Assembly (NCBI GenBank): GCA_037039685.1
Contig: JAWNGF010000006.1
Coordinates: forward strand, 3,100,001-3,164,000
Origin: Ceratobasidium sp. AG-K
Taxonomy: Eukaryota > Basidiomycota > Agaricomycetes > Cantharellales > Ceratobasidiaceae
Direction of reading: 5' to 3'
DNA length: 64,000 nt
Positions 12,649-24,525 of this stretch are shown here, piece by piece (position 1 is the stretch's first letter; every line of letters begins with the position of its first letter). Under the pieces are notes generated by a model, which saw nothing but the letters and a program-made list of their open reading frames with translations, made no database searches and was not told where the DNA came from. Both the position numbers and the translations under genes were made by a program.

Positions 12649-13455
12649 ATGGCTCCTTCCAATTTTCTAAGTAAAGTCGAGATGACATTCATCGGCACTG
12701 CTACCGCCATTTTGAGCATCGATGGGGTCAACTTCATTACCGACCCAGCCTTTGATAAAGTTGGTACCGAATACGATCTAGGGGTTGTCATGCTCAAGAG
12801 TCTTGCTGGGCCCAATCTTCAACTCCACGACCTCCCATCCATCGATGCGGTCTTGCTTAGCCATGAAGACCATCCAGACAATCTAGATACCGCCGGACGT
12901 ACTCTGCTCGACGCCCGGACTGTGATCACGACTGTCGATGGTGCCAATAAGCTCAAACCGAGGCCCGCCGTTCATGCCATACGTCCATGGGAGACTCTTC
13001 CCCTCAAGATCGGAGGCAAGGACTTCAAGATCACCGGCACGCCTTGCGAGCACCTTCCTGGAGGCGAAGTGACAGGTTTCATCATCGAGAACGACTCGTT
13101 TGGCGTTAGCCCCGAGGGCCTTCCCAATGCCATCTATTTCTCGGGCGATACGATTTACATCAAGGAGCTGGCCGAGATGCGCAAGAAGTATCATATCGTG
13201 CTCGCGATCCTGAACCTTGGCGACGTCCAGATTGAGCTTCCTGATCGTCCAGACCCTCTCCATATTACGTTGGACGGCAAGTCTGCCGCACAGCTCATCC
13301 GTGACATTGAGCCAGATGTCGTCGTTCCGATGCATTTCGATTCGTGGGCCCACTTTACCGAGCCCAGCAGCAAATCTGCCAAGATCTTTGAAGAAGAAGG
13401 GTTGAAGGATAGGGTAGTATGGCTTACTCCCGGCGAGACAAAACGGGTTTTGTAA
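12649..13455 (+). CDS. Metallo-beta-lactamase-fold hydrolase (UlaG-like)
   Basis: Single exon, 268 residues, the usual length for this family. It begins with the MEMTFIGTA-type strand (EMTFIGTATAILSIDG). Metal-binding positions are visible: the SHEDHPDN motif (H72, H75, D77), H135 in TPCEHLPGG, D167 in YFSGDT and H229 in VPMHFDSW. The SHxxHxDN form matches the UlaG / beta-lactamase-superfamily-2 branch (PF12706) of cytosolic metallo-hydrolases rather than the classic HxHxDH glyoxalase form. The likely reaction is hydrolysis of an ester, lactone or phosphodiester using one or two metal ions; the substrate cannot be told. The absence of introns contrasts with every neighbour and could reflect retroposition or old horizontal transfer, which is inference only. 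AATAAA lies about 95 nt after the stop. Confidence 0.88.
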   Translation: MAPSNFLSKVEMTFIGTATAILSIDGVNFITDPAFDKVGTEYDLGVVMLKSLAGPNLQLHDLPSIDAVLLSHEDHPDNLDTAGRTLLDARTVITTVDGANKLKPRPAVHAIRPWETLPLKIGGKDFKITGTPCEHLPGGEVTGFIIENDSFGVSPEGLPNAIYFSGDTIYIKELAEMRKKYHIVLAILNLGDVQIELPDRPDPLHITLDGKSAAQLIRDIEPDVVVPMHFDSWAHFTEPSSKSAKIFEEEGLKDRVVWLTPGETKRVL

Positions 13456-15382
13456 TATGTTTATGATGCTTGTACCTTTTAATGAATTGGAATTCAGACG
13501 GGCCTTGACATTGAAACTTTCGAGCACATTCTAATTATAATGATAGTTGAATAAAATTCGAACGTGTACTTACTGAATATGTTTGAATGAGTGACTGTAT
13601 GCTGATTAAACTGATTCGACTAGGCATTGTGTATGACGGGTGACACCAAAATGATTAATAAGGCTCTCTATTCCGTTCCGTCTTACTCTGTATTTAGAGT
13701 CGAATTTGTACTCACTATATACATCATCTCATGAATTCATTCCTCTAGGTTTAAACGTCTAATATACACCTCTATGTCGATCAAACAAGGCACTTTCGAT
13801 TACTGGAGCAAGCGAAGTGGCTTGTCGGGGGCTAGTGTGCTGGTGTAGGCGTTTCTCTGACGTAAAAGTGGTTGAATTCATTTCAAATGTTATGATTGGA
13901 ACACTTGAGTTCGGTACACTCACCAGTGACCACGCGTAATTGCGTCACTGTGCCCTGGTACGCATTCATCACCGGGCCTCGCTCCCTCTCCTTCGATCAC
14001 GGCGACAGTCGCTCCCCACACATACTTGCCCTCGTATCAGAGGCAAAGTATAATTCTCACGCTGTCGAGTTACAGTACCCAACAAATTTGTACAGCAAAA
14101 ATGTGACCACAAAACAGTTGGCCCAGATCCCACGGAAATGAAGATATATAAATGTGGCATAAATACCTTGAGATAGAGCAGTACATTCGCTACAAAAATC
14201 ATATATAAACATGGCTATCGTGTGAAAATTGACTGATTTAAAATTGAGTTGAACCTGGGGGTAAGTCTGTACTTTTCTGTAACACAAAATCAAATGCAGA
14301 CATACCTTGTTAGTGCTCCCCGACCAGAGCGATATAAGAGCTTGTATCATGCCCTTATGGTAGATCCGAGGTGATAGTACTATAGGCCGACTTGTTAGAC
14401 TGGTAGGAGAAGCTGGACTGCTAAATAAGTGTGAAAAAAGCGCTTAGGGGGTGGATTTGATCCTCAACCAATGCCATGTATTTCTGCAAGGTGTTAGTTC
14501 CACCCATACACATTCTTAGGGTCAAATAATCCGATTGAATTCGTTTGAGGGAGCATTTGGAGCATTTGGAGCTTGTATTAGAAGTAAAAAGGCGTTTCAC
14601 TAGCGCATACATGATCCCCCGGGCGGAATAAACCTCTGTTTTTGAATAGTTGTAGGCTTGCTCCATGCCCGGAAGTTTGCGCATGCGTACCTGAATACTG
14701 TGTGCACTTTTGAGACACAGTTTCAAGTTATTGTAAGGCCTATAATAGGTACAGGGGAGGCAAAATTACGGAAGGAAACATGATACCCTACTCAGTCCAA
14801 TCATTCCTATCTGGGACTGTCTATGCATGTCTATGTAGGGCTATATAGCTCCAACTACTTTTTGGGATTCTATCATAGATGGGGACTGTCTGCAGTGGCT
14901 ATGAGGCTATATACCATTGTATAGCCCTGCATTGCTCATCTGGTGGTTGCTGAAGCGGGCAGCCGAAAAATGAGTGGGCTGAATGAAAATGGTTGCTTCA
15001 GCACAGGTACTTGCGCAACTTCCACTGCTAGTATTAAATCGACGCTTGACTGATTTCCCACCTGATCGTCAGTGTCGAAGCCGGGCCACAATATGGAGGT
15101 GGCATTTGTTGCATACAGCGAAACTGTGAGACCATATGATGCGCCAAAAGACGGAGAAGGCGTTGCACTGTTGCTTGGCAATTTGAATCCATGTTACCGT
15201 TACCTATCGCAAATAAACTAGCGCCCTACCTTCGATACGAATCCGACCAGTATAGTTATTTACAGCATCGTGTCAGTTTGGTCTGATCTTCACGCCTGGT
15301 ATTTATGTGATGGAACAGATGCATCTGTAGCCCATCTTGAGTACCTTGCAAGTCGGATTATCTTGGACTTTACCCCGGCTCA
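13456..15382. other. Intergenic, AT-rich, local repeats
   Basis: About 1.9 kb without a supported gene. Between about 14815 and 14935 a unit starting GGGACTGTCT and ending GGCTATATA occurs twice in degenerate form. A short inverted repeat TGCTGAAGC / GCTTCAGCA lies near 14947-15004. The 15003-15055 stretch resembles 12337-12381. Together these suggest remnants of a small non-autonomous element, without clear ends. Confidence 0.4.
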
Positions 15383-17043
15383 ATGGCAACTCAATCCCCC
15401 TCCAGGCTACCCCAAGAGGTTTTTATCGTCATCATATCCAACCTGCCCCTTCGCGAGCTTGCGACAGCTTCCCTTGTCTCTCGCACTTGGAATAACATTA
15501 CCCTCCCGCATCTATATCATGATATCTCTTTGAGGCTCTCGTGTCACCTCGAACGTTTTGAAGACCGCCTTGCTCGCGATGGAGATTCAAAACGATCGGC
15601 TCGCTTCTACACAGGAAACCTAACACTCGAAACACCTCATAGGAACTCGGCGATACAAACACTCGGAGAACAGCCCATTACCGAACGAGACTTGCATCGC
15701 ATTGATTCTATAGTCTCTCGCTTGACCCGGCTCCATCACTTTTCCTGGAATCTACCGTTTTTCCCCAAAGATTCCTCCATTTTAGAGAATCTACAATGTG
15801 ACCCCAATCTGAGTTCTGTCACCTGGTTAATCAAGCAGGGCGAGCGCGATCTAGGCTACAACGTTGGTGCGTATTCGTCGTACACTTGTCTGCTACTCTG
15901 CTGACGAACAGCTCAGATCAGTATTACAGGTATGCTTTACTTTCTTTCAGACTTTACTTGCATTCTCATCAAGACGGGCAGCCTCTTCAATTTCCAGAAT
16001 TTAACTCAGTTCACTTTGTCGCTGGATTATACCCGTAAGCTATCTAGAAGATGGGCCTAGCTGTAACTAATTGTGCATTGTAGTTCTACGTATCGAAACT
16101 CCAAACCCTTTTAATCAAGTGCCCGACTTCCTCAAGTCGTGCCCCTATCTTGAATCGTTTACGATATTTCTGCGAATGATTTTCGACCGAGAGGTGGTGG
16201 TTTCTATCCGAGCTCTTGCGGCGGCTCTGAATAACATCGTGTTTCCATCACTCCACACTTTTCGCATCCATGGCCCCGTGGACCCCGACTGGTACGGCTT
16301 CTTCAATCAACCCAATTCCCATCCTCTCCGCGCATTCTTTGTACGTCATCCCGGTCTCCGCACCGTAGGAATCGGATGCGTCGATGGGCCTCCATACCCT
16401 CAGCCTACCGACTCTGAACACCTGGCTCAGCTGTTTCCCTCACTCATACACATTGAGGCGACGCCATTTATTTGTGGGCCGATCCTATCATCAAGATTGT
16501 CGAACCAGTTGCAGAGGCTTGTGGTACTTTATAATGACCGAGAAATTTATGAACCGGATCTGGGTCTCGTCAGTCAAGCAATAGCACCATTACCAAAATT
16601 ACGTCAACTAGTTATCCACGGAGGCTCGTCTAATCAGTATTGCGACATTTCTGTGGATCTGCTTAACACTATATTGGACGCTATGCCAGCGCTCGAAGAG
16701 CTCGCGTTGCACACCTGGCTATCAGAACTTGTGAGTTATTATGTTATCCTTAGTGGTCGAATCTTCATTCCATGCTTAGGATAAAGGCCGGTTGTTTGAT
16801 GTGTTGGAACGGGTACCGGGTCTGCGAGTTTTGGGCATCGATAACAGGGAGCTGTCTGCAGTACAGCTCCGTCTGGGGGCTTCCAACTTCTTGGAATGCA
16901 TTCCTACGTTTCTAATGGTCTGCCCCCGACTTGAGAGGCTTAATCTTATAACCGCCTATGATACCACGGAGTCTTGGAATATTAACAGGGGTTCTGGGGG
17001 GGGATCCAGTTGTTACAAGGGCTATTCCATGCTCATGGCCTGA
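15383..17043 (+). CDS. F-box / LRR-like protein
   Basis: Exons 15383-15866, 15951-16034, 16084 to about 16730 and about 16780-17043 join in frame to roughly 490 residues. The N-terminus holds an F-box: RLPQEVFIVIISNLPLRELA then TASLVSRTWNNITLPHLYHD. The rest has irregular leucine-rich repeats (LTRLHHFSWNLPF, LPKLRQLVIHGG, MPALEELALHTWL, CPRLERLNL), as in basidiomycete F-box proteins. F-box proteins bind Skp1 and bring substrates to SCF ubiquitin ligases; the target here is unknown. The intron at 15867-15950 is supported because it joins YNV to DFTCILIK. A related decayed copy follows directly downstream on the same strand, so the pair probably arose by tandem duplication. Confidence 0.8.
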
Positions 17044-17396
17044 AATAGCGGGCGACGAATGATATGTAGCGATTCTGGTTGTGTAGTTGGACAGTATATA
17101 GAGTGTCTATTGGGGGTGCTGTCGTGTTAATTCAGAACTACAAGCCAATGCGAGGCTTGTACATGTGTTATTTGATCCATTTTGCTCGATGAACCGTGAC
17201 AATCCGAACACGTGACAGAGCCGCGATGATGTACTGGTACAAACTAAATGAATCCCTCGCACCTTGAACGGCACCCACCAGGGTCTCTCCGCCCAACGGA
17301 TCTTCCCATCTACCTACTGCATCCTCTTAACCTGAATAGTTCCAAAAGTGGCTGAATATGACCTCTTAATTTAGTCGTATTCTTGCTCATAAGACG

Positions 17397-18654
17397 ATGG
17401 CGTCGGGTATTTTGACCGGCCTTCCCCTGCACGACCTTGCGCAATTCAGTCTGGTTTCCCGGGATACACAGCCCTGCGCTGTCCCATATCTTCATCGCAC
17501 AGTTTTCTTGATGCTTGCTCGCGATTTGCAGAACTTCGCTGAGCGTACTACGTCTGACACAAACAAACCTTCCTCACTTGCCTTGCCCGTAGATGGTAGC
17601 TACATAAAATGCAAGGGTTATGAGAACGACTTTATTAAGGGGGGTGACCTTGGACATTTTGTCGTGTTTGTGTCGAAGCTGAGACACCTCGAGCGCTGGC
17701 ACTGGGATTTGCTATTTGTGCCTCACAATCCTGACTTGTTTTCTGCACTCCAGACCAATTGCCCCCGGCTGCGCTCGGTACATTGGTGAATTGTTGAGTC
17801 TCCAGACGATTTCCAGTATGATATTGGTGGGTGATCAATATTGTTTGTTTGTCTGAGAAAACCTAACGTAATACTTGTCGAGGATTTCTCAGAGTGTGAT
17901 TTTAGAGTGTTCCCGAGCTACATCCAATTCTGAGGCTATGAAACTTTGACAGGCTTTGTGCATTCAAAAAATTTCATAATTTCTTGTGGACGATCGAATG
18001 CATGCGTATGTTATAGTCTACAGTTCCTCAAAAAATTGTTCGCAGAAACAGGTGTTTTACACAGCCCGTAGAATGGAGACCCAAAACGAGGTTGTAAAAA
18101 TGTAAATAATCCAGCTAATGACACTACAACATACGCGCTATCCAAAAAGTCTAAGGCCATCGCAAACGGGTAGAAAATGAGTGAGAAGTGACCAAATCAA
18201 AATGGTCGCATTTGTTAACAATTTTGTGAGGCACTGATCAAATTTCTGTCATGTAGCCTTTTACTTGGGCTAGATACAGCTTTGAGAGAGGAAAGCTATG
18301 TAGTTCTATAGATGCATATATGCGCAAGAAATCTTGGCAATATCAAGGATCCGGCTTTCCCAAGTAATGAGATAGGGGAGAAATATGCGCCAATGCTTGA
18401 GGAACTTTTACTGCACGCATGGCTCGATGATTATGCAAGTGGCTATTTTAAATTCTTCCCTTTCCTAGCTAGGTATTCACACGGGCTTTAGGAACAAGAC
18501 GAGTTGTTTAATTTTTCAAGACTAACGCCAGGCCTACGTATCTCGGGTGTTGCGTCCGAAGACATGGTTGCAACGCAACTTTGTCTGGGAGTGGACAGTA
18601 TGGAGGGATGCCTGCCCGCGTTCCTGCAGGCCTGTCCTCGTCTGGAAGATTGAG
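17397..18654 (+). pseudogene. Decayed F-box/LRR paralogue
   Basis: The first piece, 17397-17789, starts with an F-box-like MASGILTGLPLHDLAQFSLVS but lacks the normal leading LPxE segment and ends in a stop after CPRLRSVHW. After about 600 bases of degraded sequence, fragments matching the C-terminal half of the gene at 15383 reappear. Around 18385-18435 PMLEELLLHAWLDDY matches PALEELALHTWLSEL. Around 18497-18654 LTPGLRISGVAS and LPAFLQACPRLED match VPGLRVLGIDN and IPTFLMVCPRLER, ending in TGA. The middle LRR part is not open. This is a tandem copy in decay, probably not coding for an intact protein. Confidence 0.65.
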
Positions 18655-19485
18655 CTCGTGGTGGCATGCAAAACTAAGCACTCCTAGATGATTCCGTAGA
18701 AAATCAGAGGGGAGCTTAGTCTTGACACGTGGTATCCCTTGCTCGTGGCCTGACGTAGGAGCCATGCTATAGCATGTACTATTTCCTGGCTCAACGGTAT
18801 GTGGGTGTTTTCGAGGCTTCCCAGTAATTTGAGGCTGAAGGGGTCATACGGGGTTGGTATTTTATTTTTATCCGCAGGACAAGTAGCTACATACTCTCGC
18901 TACGGTATCAAATATGGATTGCTATCCATATGCGTTGTAGAGAACATGAACGAGCCTGCAGCAGCTGGGAATGCGCATACAGAGCTTGCCTTATCGTACA
19001 GATATTACGCAGGCTACGAAAGGGATTCATGGAATAGTGACGAGGATCCGGGAACCGATTATATGATAGGTAACACAGATGATGGCCATTCGTCCACATC
19101 GAGCTCTGGGATCGTCAATTCGCTCACATGAGGTGGTACTCTACGACAAATGCACCCTAAAAATGCACAAATCTTGCTAAATACTCAATCTTTCTTGGAT
19201 TGCATAAATGACAACTCGCTTTGTCAATGCTGCCTGAGCCCCAAAGAGCGCAATTTTTATTAACTCATGCTCTCTGCAGAATTACCAAGGCATCATGGCT
19301 TAGCGGTGGAAATTTAGTCTTCAGATGGTCCCATACTGGCACTATCGAGTTGAGTCGCGCATACACCCGATTATCTCACATCATTCGTCAGTTTATTGTA
19401 TTCACATCATTTGACAGCGGATACACTAGTATACAATCTCGTTGTTTTATGTTTTGCCCAGGCCCACATAACATTTATTGCTCGT
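18655..19485. other. Intergenic, 3' of glycogen phosphorylase
   Basis: A 110-codon frame on + at 18799-19131, acidic and Ser-rich at its end, has no recognisable motif and no clear splice partners; I leave it uncalled. The right end contains the 3' UTR of the minus-strand glycogen phosphorylase, with AATAAA on the minus strand just past its stop. Confidence 0.35.
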
Positions 19486-22400
19486 TTACGGGCACTTGAC
19501 CGGCTCGACGTTCCAGTACGACTCAGCATAGTCCAAAATGGCACGGTCGGAGCTGAACTTGCCCATCTATATACCTCCGAATTAGTACCACCCAAGTGGG
19601 AATCAGGCAAAAGTCATACCTTGGCGACAGTCGTGATCGACTTCTTGGCCCAAGCAGCCTTGTCCTTGAATGCCTCGTCAACGATATTCTGGCAGGCGAT
19701 GTCTACAAAAAAACCGTTAGCATATACCGCCATTTCACAAGTAAACGAGTACTAACAAGAATCAAAGTCCTCCTACAAGCGTGGTACGTATTAGTTACGA
19801 GGATCGTAGCTGAATTATAACAACTTACAGTGATAAGGTAGTAGTCGCTCTGGCGGATGGTGTTCAAGAGAGGTTCGTAGACTTCGCCATCACCGAAGCG
19901 ACCTGGGGTTACGAAACGTAAGTATAAAATCTAAACATTAGACACGGAACGTACCGGCCGAAATCTCGTCCAAGACCGAGGCCAAAGCAGGAGACTTCTC
20001 CTCAACGGGGACGGGATGGTAGGCGTGCTGGTAGCGGAGGTCCTCAACAGCGGGCGTCAAGTGACCAAAGAAGAAGCTAAATACGAAATATTGTCAGTGG
20101 ACCGTGATGCAACCCAGAGGTGGTTGGACTTACACTGCGATACAAAAACAAGCGCGAAGGAATCAGTATAAAAATAAATAAAACCCCCTTTATAATTCAA
20201 ACTTTGTCAACGTACCACTAGAACCGAATGTTAATAACCGGTACCGCTGGTCAAAAAATCGACTTACTTTTCCTCGCCAGCCTCCTCGGCGATTTCAATG
20301 TTCGCGCCGTCGACGGTTCCGAGGAGCAGACCGCCGTTCAAACCTGATGAGCAACGGAGATATTACTTACTTAACAAGGACATATAACAAACCCACTTAC
20401 AGAACTTCATGTTGGACGTTCCAGCAGCCTCAGTGCCCGCAGTCGAAATATGTTCAGAAATGTCGGCGGCAGGGATCAAAATCTCGGCGAGCGAGACGGC
20501 TGAGTCCAAGGTTAACTGATTGCTCTTCCAACCCCCAGAAGTGACATACAGTAATCGGGGCAGAAGATAACAGTTAACAATCCCTTCATGTCTGGATCCG
20601 AGTTGATGACCTTGGCAACATTGACGATCAAACGGATTGTCTAAGCGTACAGTGAGCACACCAGGTAATCGAAGGCCAAGATTTTAACTCACGAGCTTGG
20701 CCATGTAGTATCCGGGAGCAGCCTTGCCACCAAAGATGCTAGTCCTAGCCTGCTGCTTCTTTCGCTCCTCGGGAGTCATCGACTTGAGCCTCAAGTACCG
20801 GTAAACCACCCCAAAGATGTTCAGGGTTTGACGCTTGTACTCATGGATACGCTATTCGCCGTGGCGTATCAGAATTAGTACAATAGCAACACGAGCAGAA
20901 CATACCTTAATCTGAACATCGAACAAGCTCTTGGTGTCGACCTCTACGCCCAAAGTCTCGCGTGCGTAGTGAGCCAGACGCTCCTTATTCTTCTGCTTGG
21001 CAGCCATCCACTTGGCTTGGAACGCTGGATCATCGGCATGCTTAAGCAGACCCTTAAGCTTGTAGAGATCTTTGAGCCACGCAGACTTGTCGCCGCCGAG
21101 GGTCTCAGTAATGAGATTGCTTAGTGCGGGATTGCACTGGTCCAGCCAGCGACGAGGAGTGATACCATTGGTAACGTTGCCAAACTAAGGGTCCCAGATA
21201 AGTGTTTAGTAAGCGGGGGCTGTGAGAGCCAACGCACCTTTTCAGCGCCATAGAAGTCGACAAAGTCCTTCAAGATTGTAGTGCGGACGAGTTCAGAGTG
21301 GAGCTCGGCGACACCGTTCACCTTGCGCGAACCGATGACAGCCAGATTGGCCATGCGGACATACTGGGGGTACCCCTCTGTTTTACTCGCATTTGTAACC
21401 TAATATGGATAAAGTGGGGAAAACACCGACCTTGGATCAGCGACAACCTCTCGATCTTCTCACGGTCTCCTGGGAACTTCTTCTCGACTTGCTTGAGGAA
21501 CCGGAAGTTCTATAAAGGGGGATATAAGTCTGTAAATCTTAAGGGTCAGTGAAAGGGCTTACAAGGTCAAAGATGATCTGCATGTGACGTGGGAGCAAGT
21601 GCTGCAAAAGTGGAACGGGCCATTTCTACCAAGGAGTAGTCAGCATAACATATCGCTCTGATGAACACAATCCTGTACCTCGAGAGCTTCCGGCAGGACG
21701 GTATGGTTGGTATATCCAAAAGTCCGGGTCGTGATGTCCCATGCCTGTTCAAATGCAATCTCCTCCTCGTCAATGAGAATGCGCATCAACTCAGGGATAG
21801 CAAGCGTGGGATGTGTCTAAACCTAATCTCAGTAACGTGAACCCAACCAAGGCAGGCAAGTGCTCACATCGTTAAGCTGGATTGCAACAAAGTCTGGGAA
21901 TTCATTAATAGGCTTGTCCAAGTTTTTGAAACGACGTAGGATATCGGACAACGAGGCAGCTACAGAAAATGTGAGAAAGATACGTCGACAGGCTAACGGG
22001 ATCTCACATACCACACCAGAAATATTGCTGCTTCAAGCGCAACTCTTTTCCGACCATGTGATTATCGTTCGGGTACAAGACACGAGTAATGTTCTCGGCA
22101 GAGTTGGACGACTCGACGGACTTTTCGTAGTCGCCAGCGTTGAAGGATTGAAGATCGAATCCAGACTTTCCGCGAGCATCCCAAAGACGCAGATCTACGA
22201 TCAATGATTGGTCGCAAATACGAATCTACGTAAAATGAGTAACGTACTGTTGGTGTTCTTGGTCGAATATCCTGGAATCGGAACGTCATACGCGACAGCA
22301 ACGACTTCCTGTCCACCGCTCCAAGTTGCGCGTCCAGTGTTTCCGATGCGCTCAGCCTGACCATAGAACCGAACATCGACGGCCACGTCATAACGGGGGA

Positions 22401-23439
22401 TTTCCCAGGCATTGGCGTGGTTGAGCCATGGGTCAGGACTTTGAGAAAAGCAGTGTTAGTCCATAAACGGATGAAGATAGATGATGGATAGACGGGAAGG
22501 CTTGTAAAGTGCATCGGAAATAAAACCTACGCTTCGAGCTGGGATCCATCGGCGGCAATCAACTGCTGGAAGATACCATAGTGGTAACGGAGGCCGTAAC
22601 CCCAGAAGGGCAGCTCTTGAGAGGCGGACGAATCGACGTAGCAAGCGGCGAGGCGGCCAAGACCGCCATTTCCGAGACCAGCGTCGCGTTCGTGCTCGAA
22701 GAGATCTTCCAAGTTCTATCGTAAATCACATCACGTGGGAGGAAAGGAGCGATCAGATTCGGTGTGGGGTAGGGTGCGGGGTCGGCACTCACGAATCCGA
22801 GCTTATTGACGCCATCACGGTACTTGTCTTTGAGACCCAAATTGAGTAACGCGTTATCAAGTGTACGTCCCATGAGCCATTCGAGGGAGAGGTAATATGC
22901 GCGCTTCGGGCCCTTTCGGGTAAAGTTCATTTGGGTTTCATTCCACTGTGGGACGCGTCAGCTCAGCTCAGATCTCGATCTTGATCTGGTCAAACAACAC
23001 GCACGTTCACGATGAGGTCGTCTCGGACGGCATACGCGACAGCCTGGTACGCGCCTTGCTGAAAGTCGATTTGATATTAGCATAGATCACTCGTAGATCA
23101 GGGTAACGTACATCATCAAGGTTGTATGCCTGACGAGCGATAGTCGTCTGGACGTGGTTCACTATGTGGCTTGTAATCTCCTCTCTAGTCGAATCGACAC
23201 CCCGAATACCAGCCTTCCAAGTCTTCTCGTCGCCGCGTGGCCATACCTCCTTGCCGCCCTCAGCGGTGGGGATATATCCTAGATAGAAACATGAATACCA
23301 TATATATGTATATAGCATATATGCGCGCACCAGTGGCCGATCGCTTGTGCTTGCGCGCCTGCTTCTCAGGCGGCTTGCCGATAGCAGCGGTATCGATGGT
23401 CTGGAAAGATTCCGAGTTGCGTCGCGAGGTGGGAGCCAT
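19486..23439 (-). CDS. GPH1: Glycogen phosphorylase
   Basis: Family GT35; it releases glucose-1-phosphate from cytosolic glycogen using pyridoxal phosphate. About 24 exons join without a frame break to roughly 870 residues, the normal length. Conserved blocks in order: [103 protein letters not shown], and the cofactor-lysine region [12 protein letters not shown] then GTVDGANIE. Two tiny exons lie between 20268 and 20076: TG at 20216-20217 and T at 20134. Only with both does the conserved GEENVFFFG appear (AA|TG|T|C). The N-terminus carries SRRNSES, a possible PKA-type site in the segment where yeast phosphorylase is regulated by phosphorylation. The start at 23439 (ACT-ATG-G context) was preferred over an in-frame ATG at 23463. 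Confidence 0.93.
20134..20134 (-). other. GPH1: 1-nt micro-exon of GPH1
   Basis: A single T on the minus strand sits between ...TATCGCAG and GTAAGTCC.... The next intron (20077-20133, 57 nt) has a CACTGAC branch-site-like element and ends TATTTAG. The base is the middle of the Val codon in ENVFFFG. Without it the frame is lost. Confidence 0.7.
20216..20217 (-). other. GPH1: 2-nt micro-exon of GPH1
   Basis: On the minus strand the dinucleotide TG is bounded by ...GGTTCTAG and GTACGTTG.... It lies between a 50-nt intron (20218-20267) and an 81-nt intron (20135-20215). It supplies the last base of the Asn codon and the first base of the Val codon in the conserved ENVFFFG. Confidence 0.75.
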
Positions 23440-24525
23440 AGTGGATGGTGTCTCTATGCGCACTATGGGCCAGGGGCTATAAATGCCTTCGATTCGTGGG
23501 AACGCTCAGCGTGGGAATCAGATCAGGGCCCATGCCGCGTTCTCGCTGCACCACCACCACCAACAAGATAAACTCCCAGTACTCTCAGAGCACATTACTA
23601 TCGTGAGACACCTTCAGAAATATAAATTTAATTACAACGTGAGAAACAAAATGTGAGAACGCGACTGGACCTACGTGAGAATGGGATTTGAGCTCGGCCA
23701 AGATGACGTCGGTGTCATGTCGGGGTGACCGCATAGTATGCGTCGAGTCCAGCCCGCTGCATCGTGTCGGACTTCTCCAGGATTGATTCGTATCGGTTTC
23801 AATGGATAGGGCAGAGGTCCAGCTATCGATGGCGCGAGGTCGAGATCGTGAGTGAACGGCCGATGATACACGTGATCGCGAAAGTTCGATCGAACGCGTT
23901 AATAGTTCTTCCTCCGTACCTGGCGAAAGGAGGCGACTCTGGTAGCTTCGGAGCAAGATCCGATGTCAACAAGAGATAGCTCAATTACTCGATAGGGGCA
24001 GCACCCAAGGCGACTCGACTGAGAGTAGCTCGCAGAGTATTCAATTGCGACCGTAGCAAGCATCCGTTAGTCAAAGCAATGTTTCAATACAGGTTAATCT
24101 TGACCCAGATATCGATCCTACAATACCGTGATCCTCGTGGGGGGAACCTTTGCGGATCGAGGCACTCAAACGACAGTGGTTGACAAGAGGCGTGACATTT
24201 TGTCACGTGATAATTTTAATTTTAATTTTTTGTTTTGAATACATCTTTATCGAGCTACACGAACACAAGGTCAAACCGCTCGGAGTCAACGGAGACCCAA
24301 CGATCGGAAAAGAAAGTAAGAAAACAAACTGTCCACACAAAGGTAACTCAGGCACGGTCAAAAAAGAGAAATCCCGCGAGGGGCGGTGAGAAGCTCTCAT
24401 GTGATATGTGTTATACAACGCACTTTGAGCTACTGTACATCAACTACAAGAAAGGTACGCGTTACATCTCAGTACAATGGCATCAAGGAGATTTTCTGCG
24501 AGCTCTACTCGGCGCAAATTTTTAT
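23440..24525. other. Intergenic, promoter side of GPH1
   Basis: No gene is supported. The stretch holds the upstream region of minus-strand GPH1 and the 3' flank of minus-strand kinase A. A TCACGTGA palindrome is at 24203-24210. Confidence 0.4.
24203..24210. promoter_or_regulatory. TCACGTGA E-box palindrome
   Basis: Perfect 8-mer of the bHLH (Cbf1/USF-like) type, intergenic, about 0.76 kb upstream of the GPH1 start. Function is inferred from the motif only. Confidence 0.25.

Noticed and set aside
18799..19131. 110-codon plus-strand frame
   Set aside because: No homology or motif recognised and no splice partners; composition is compatible with chance.
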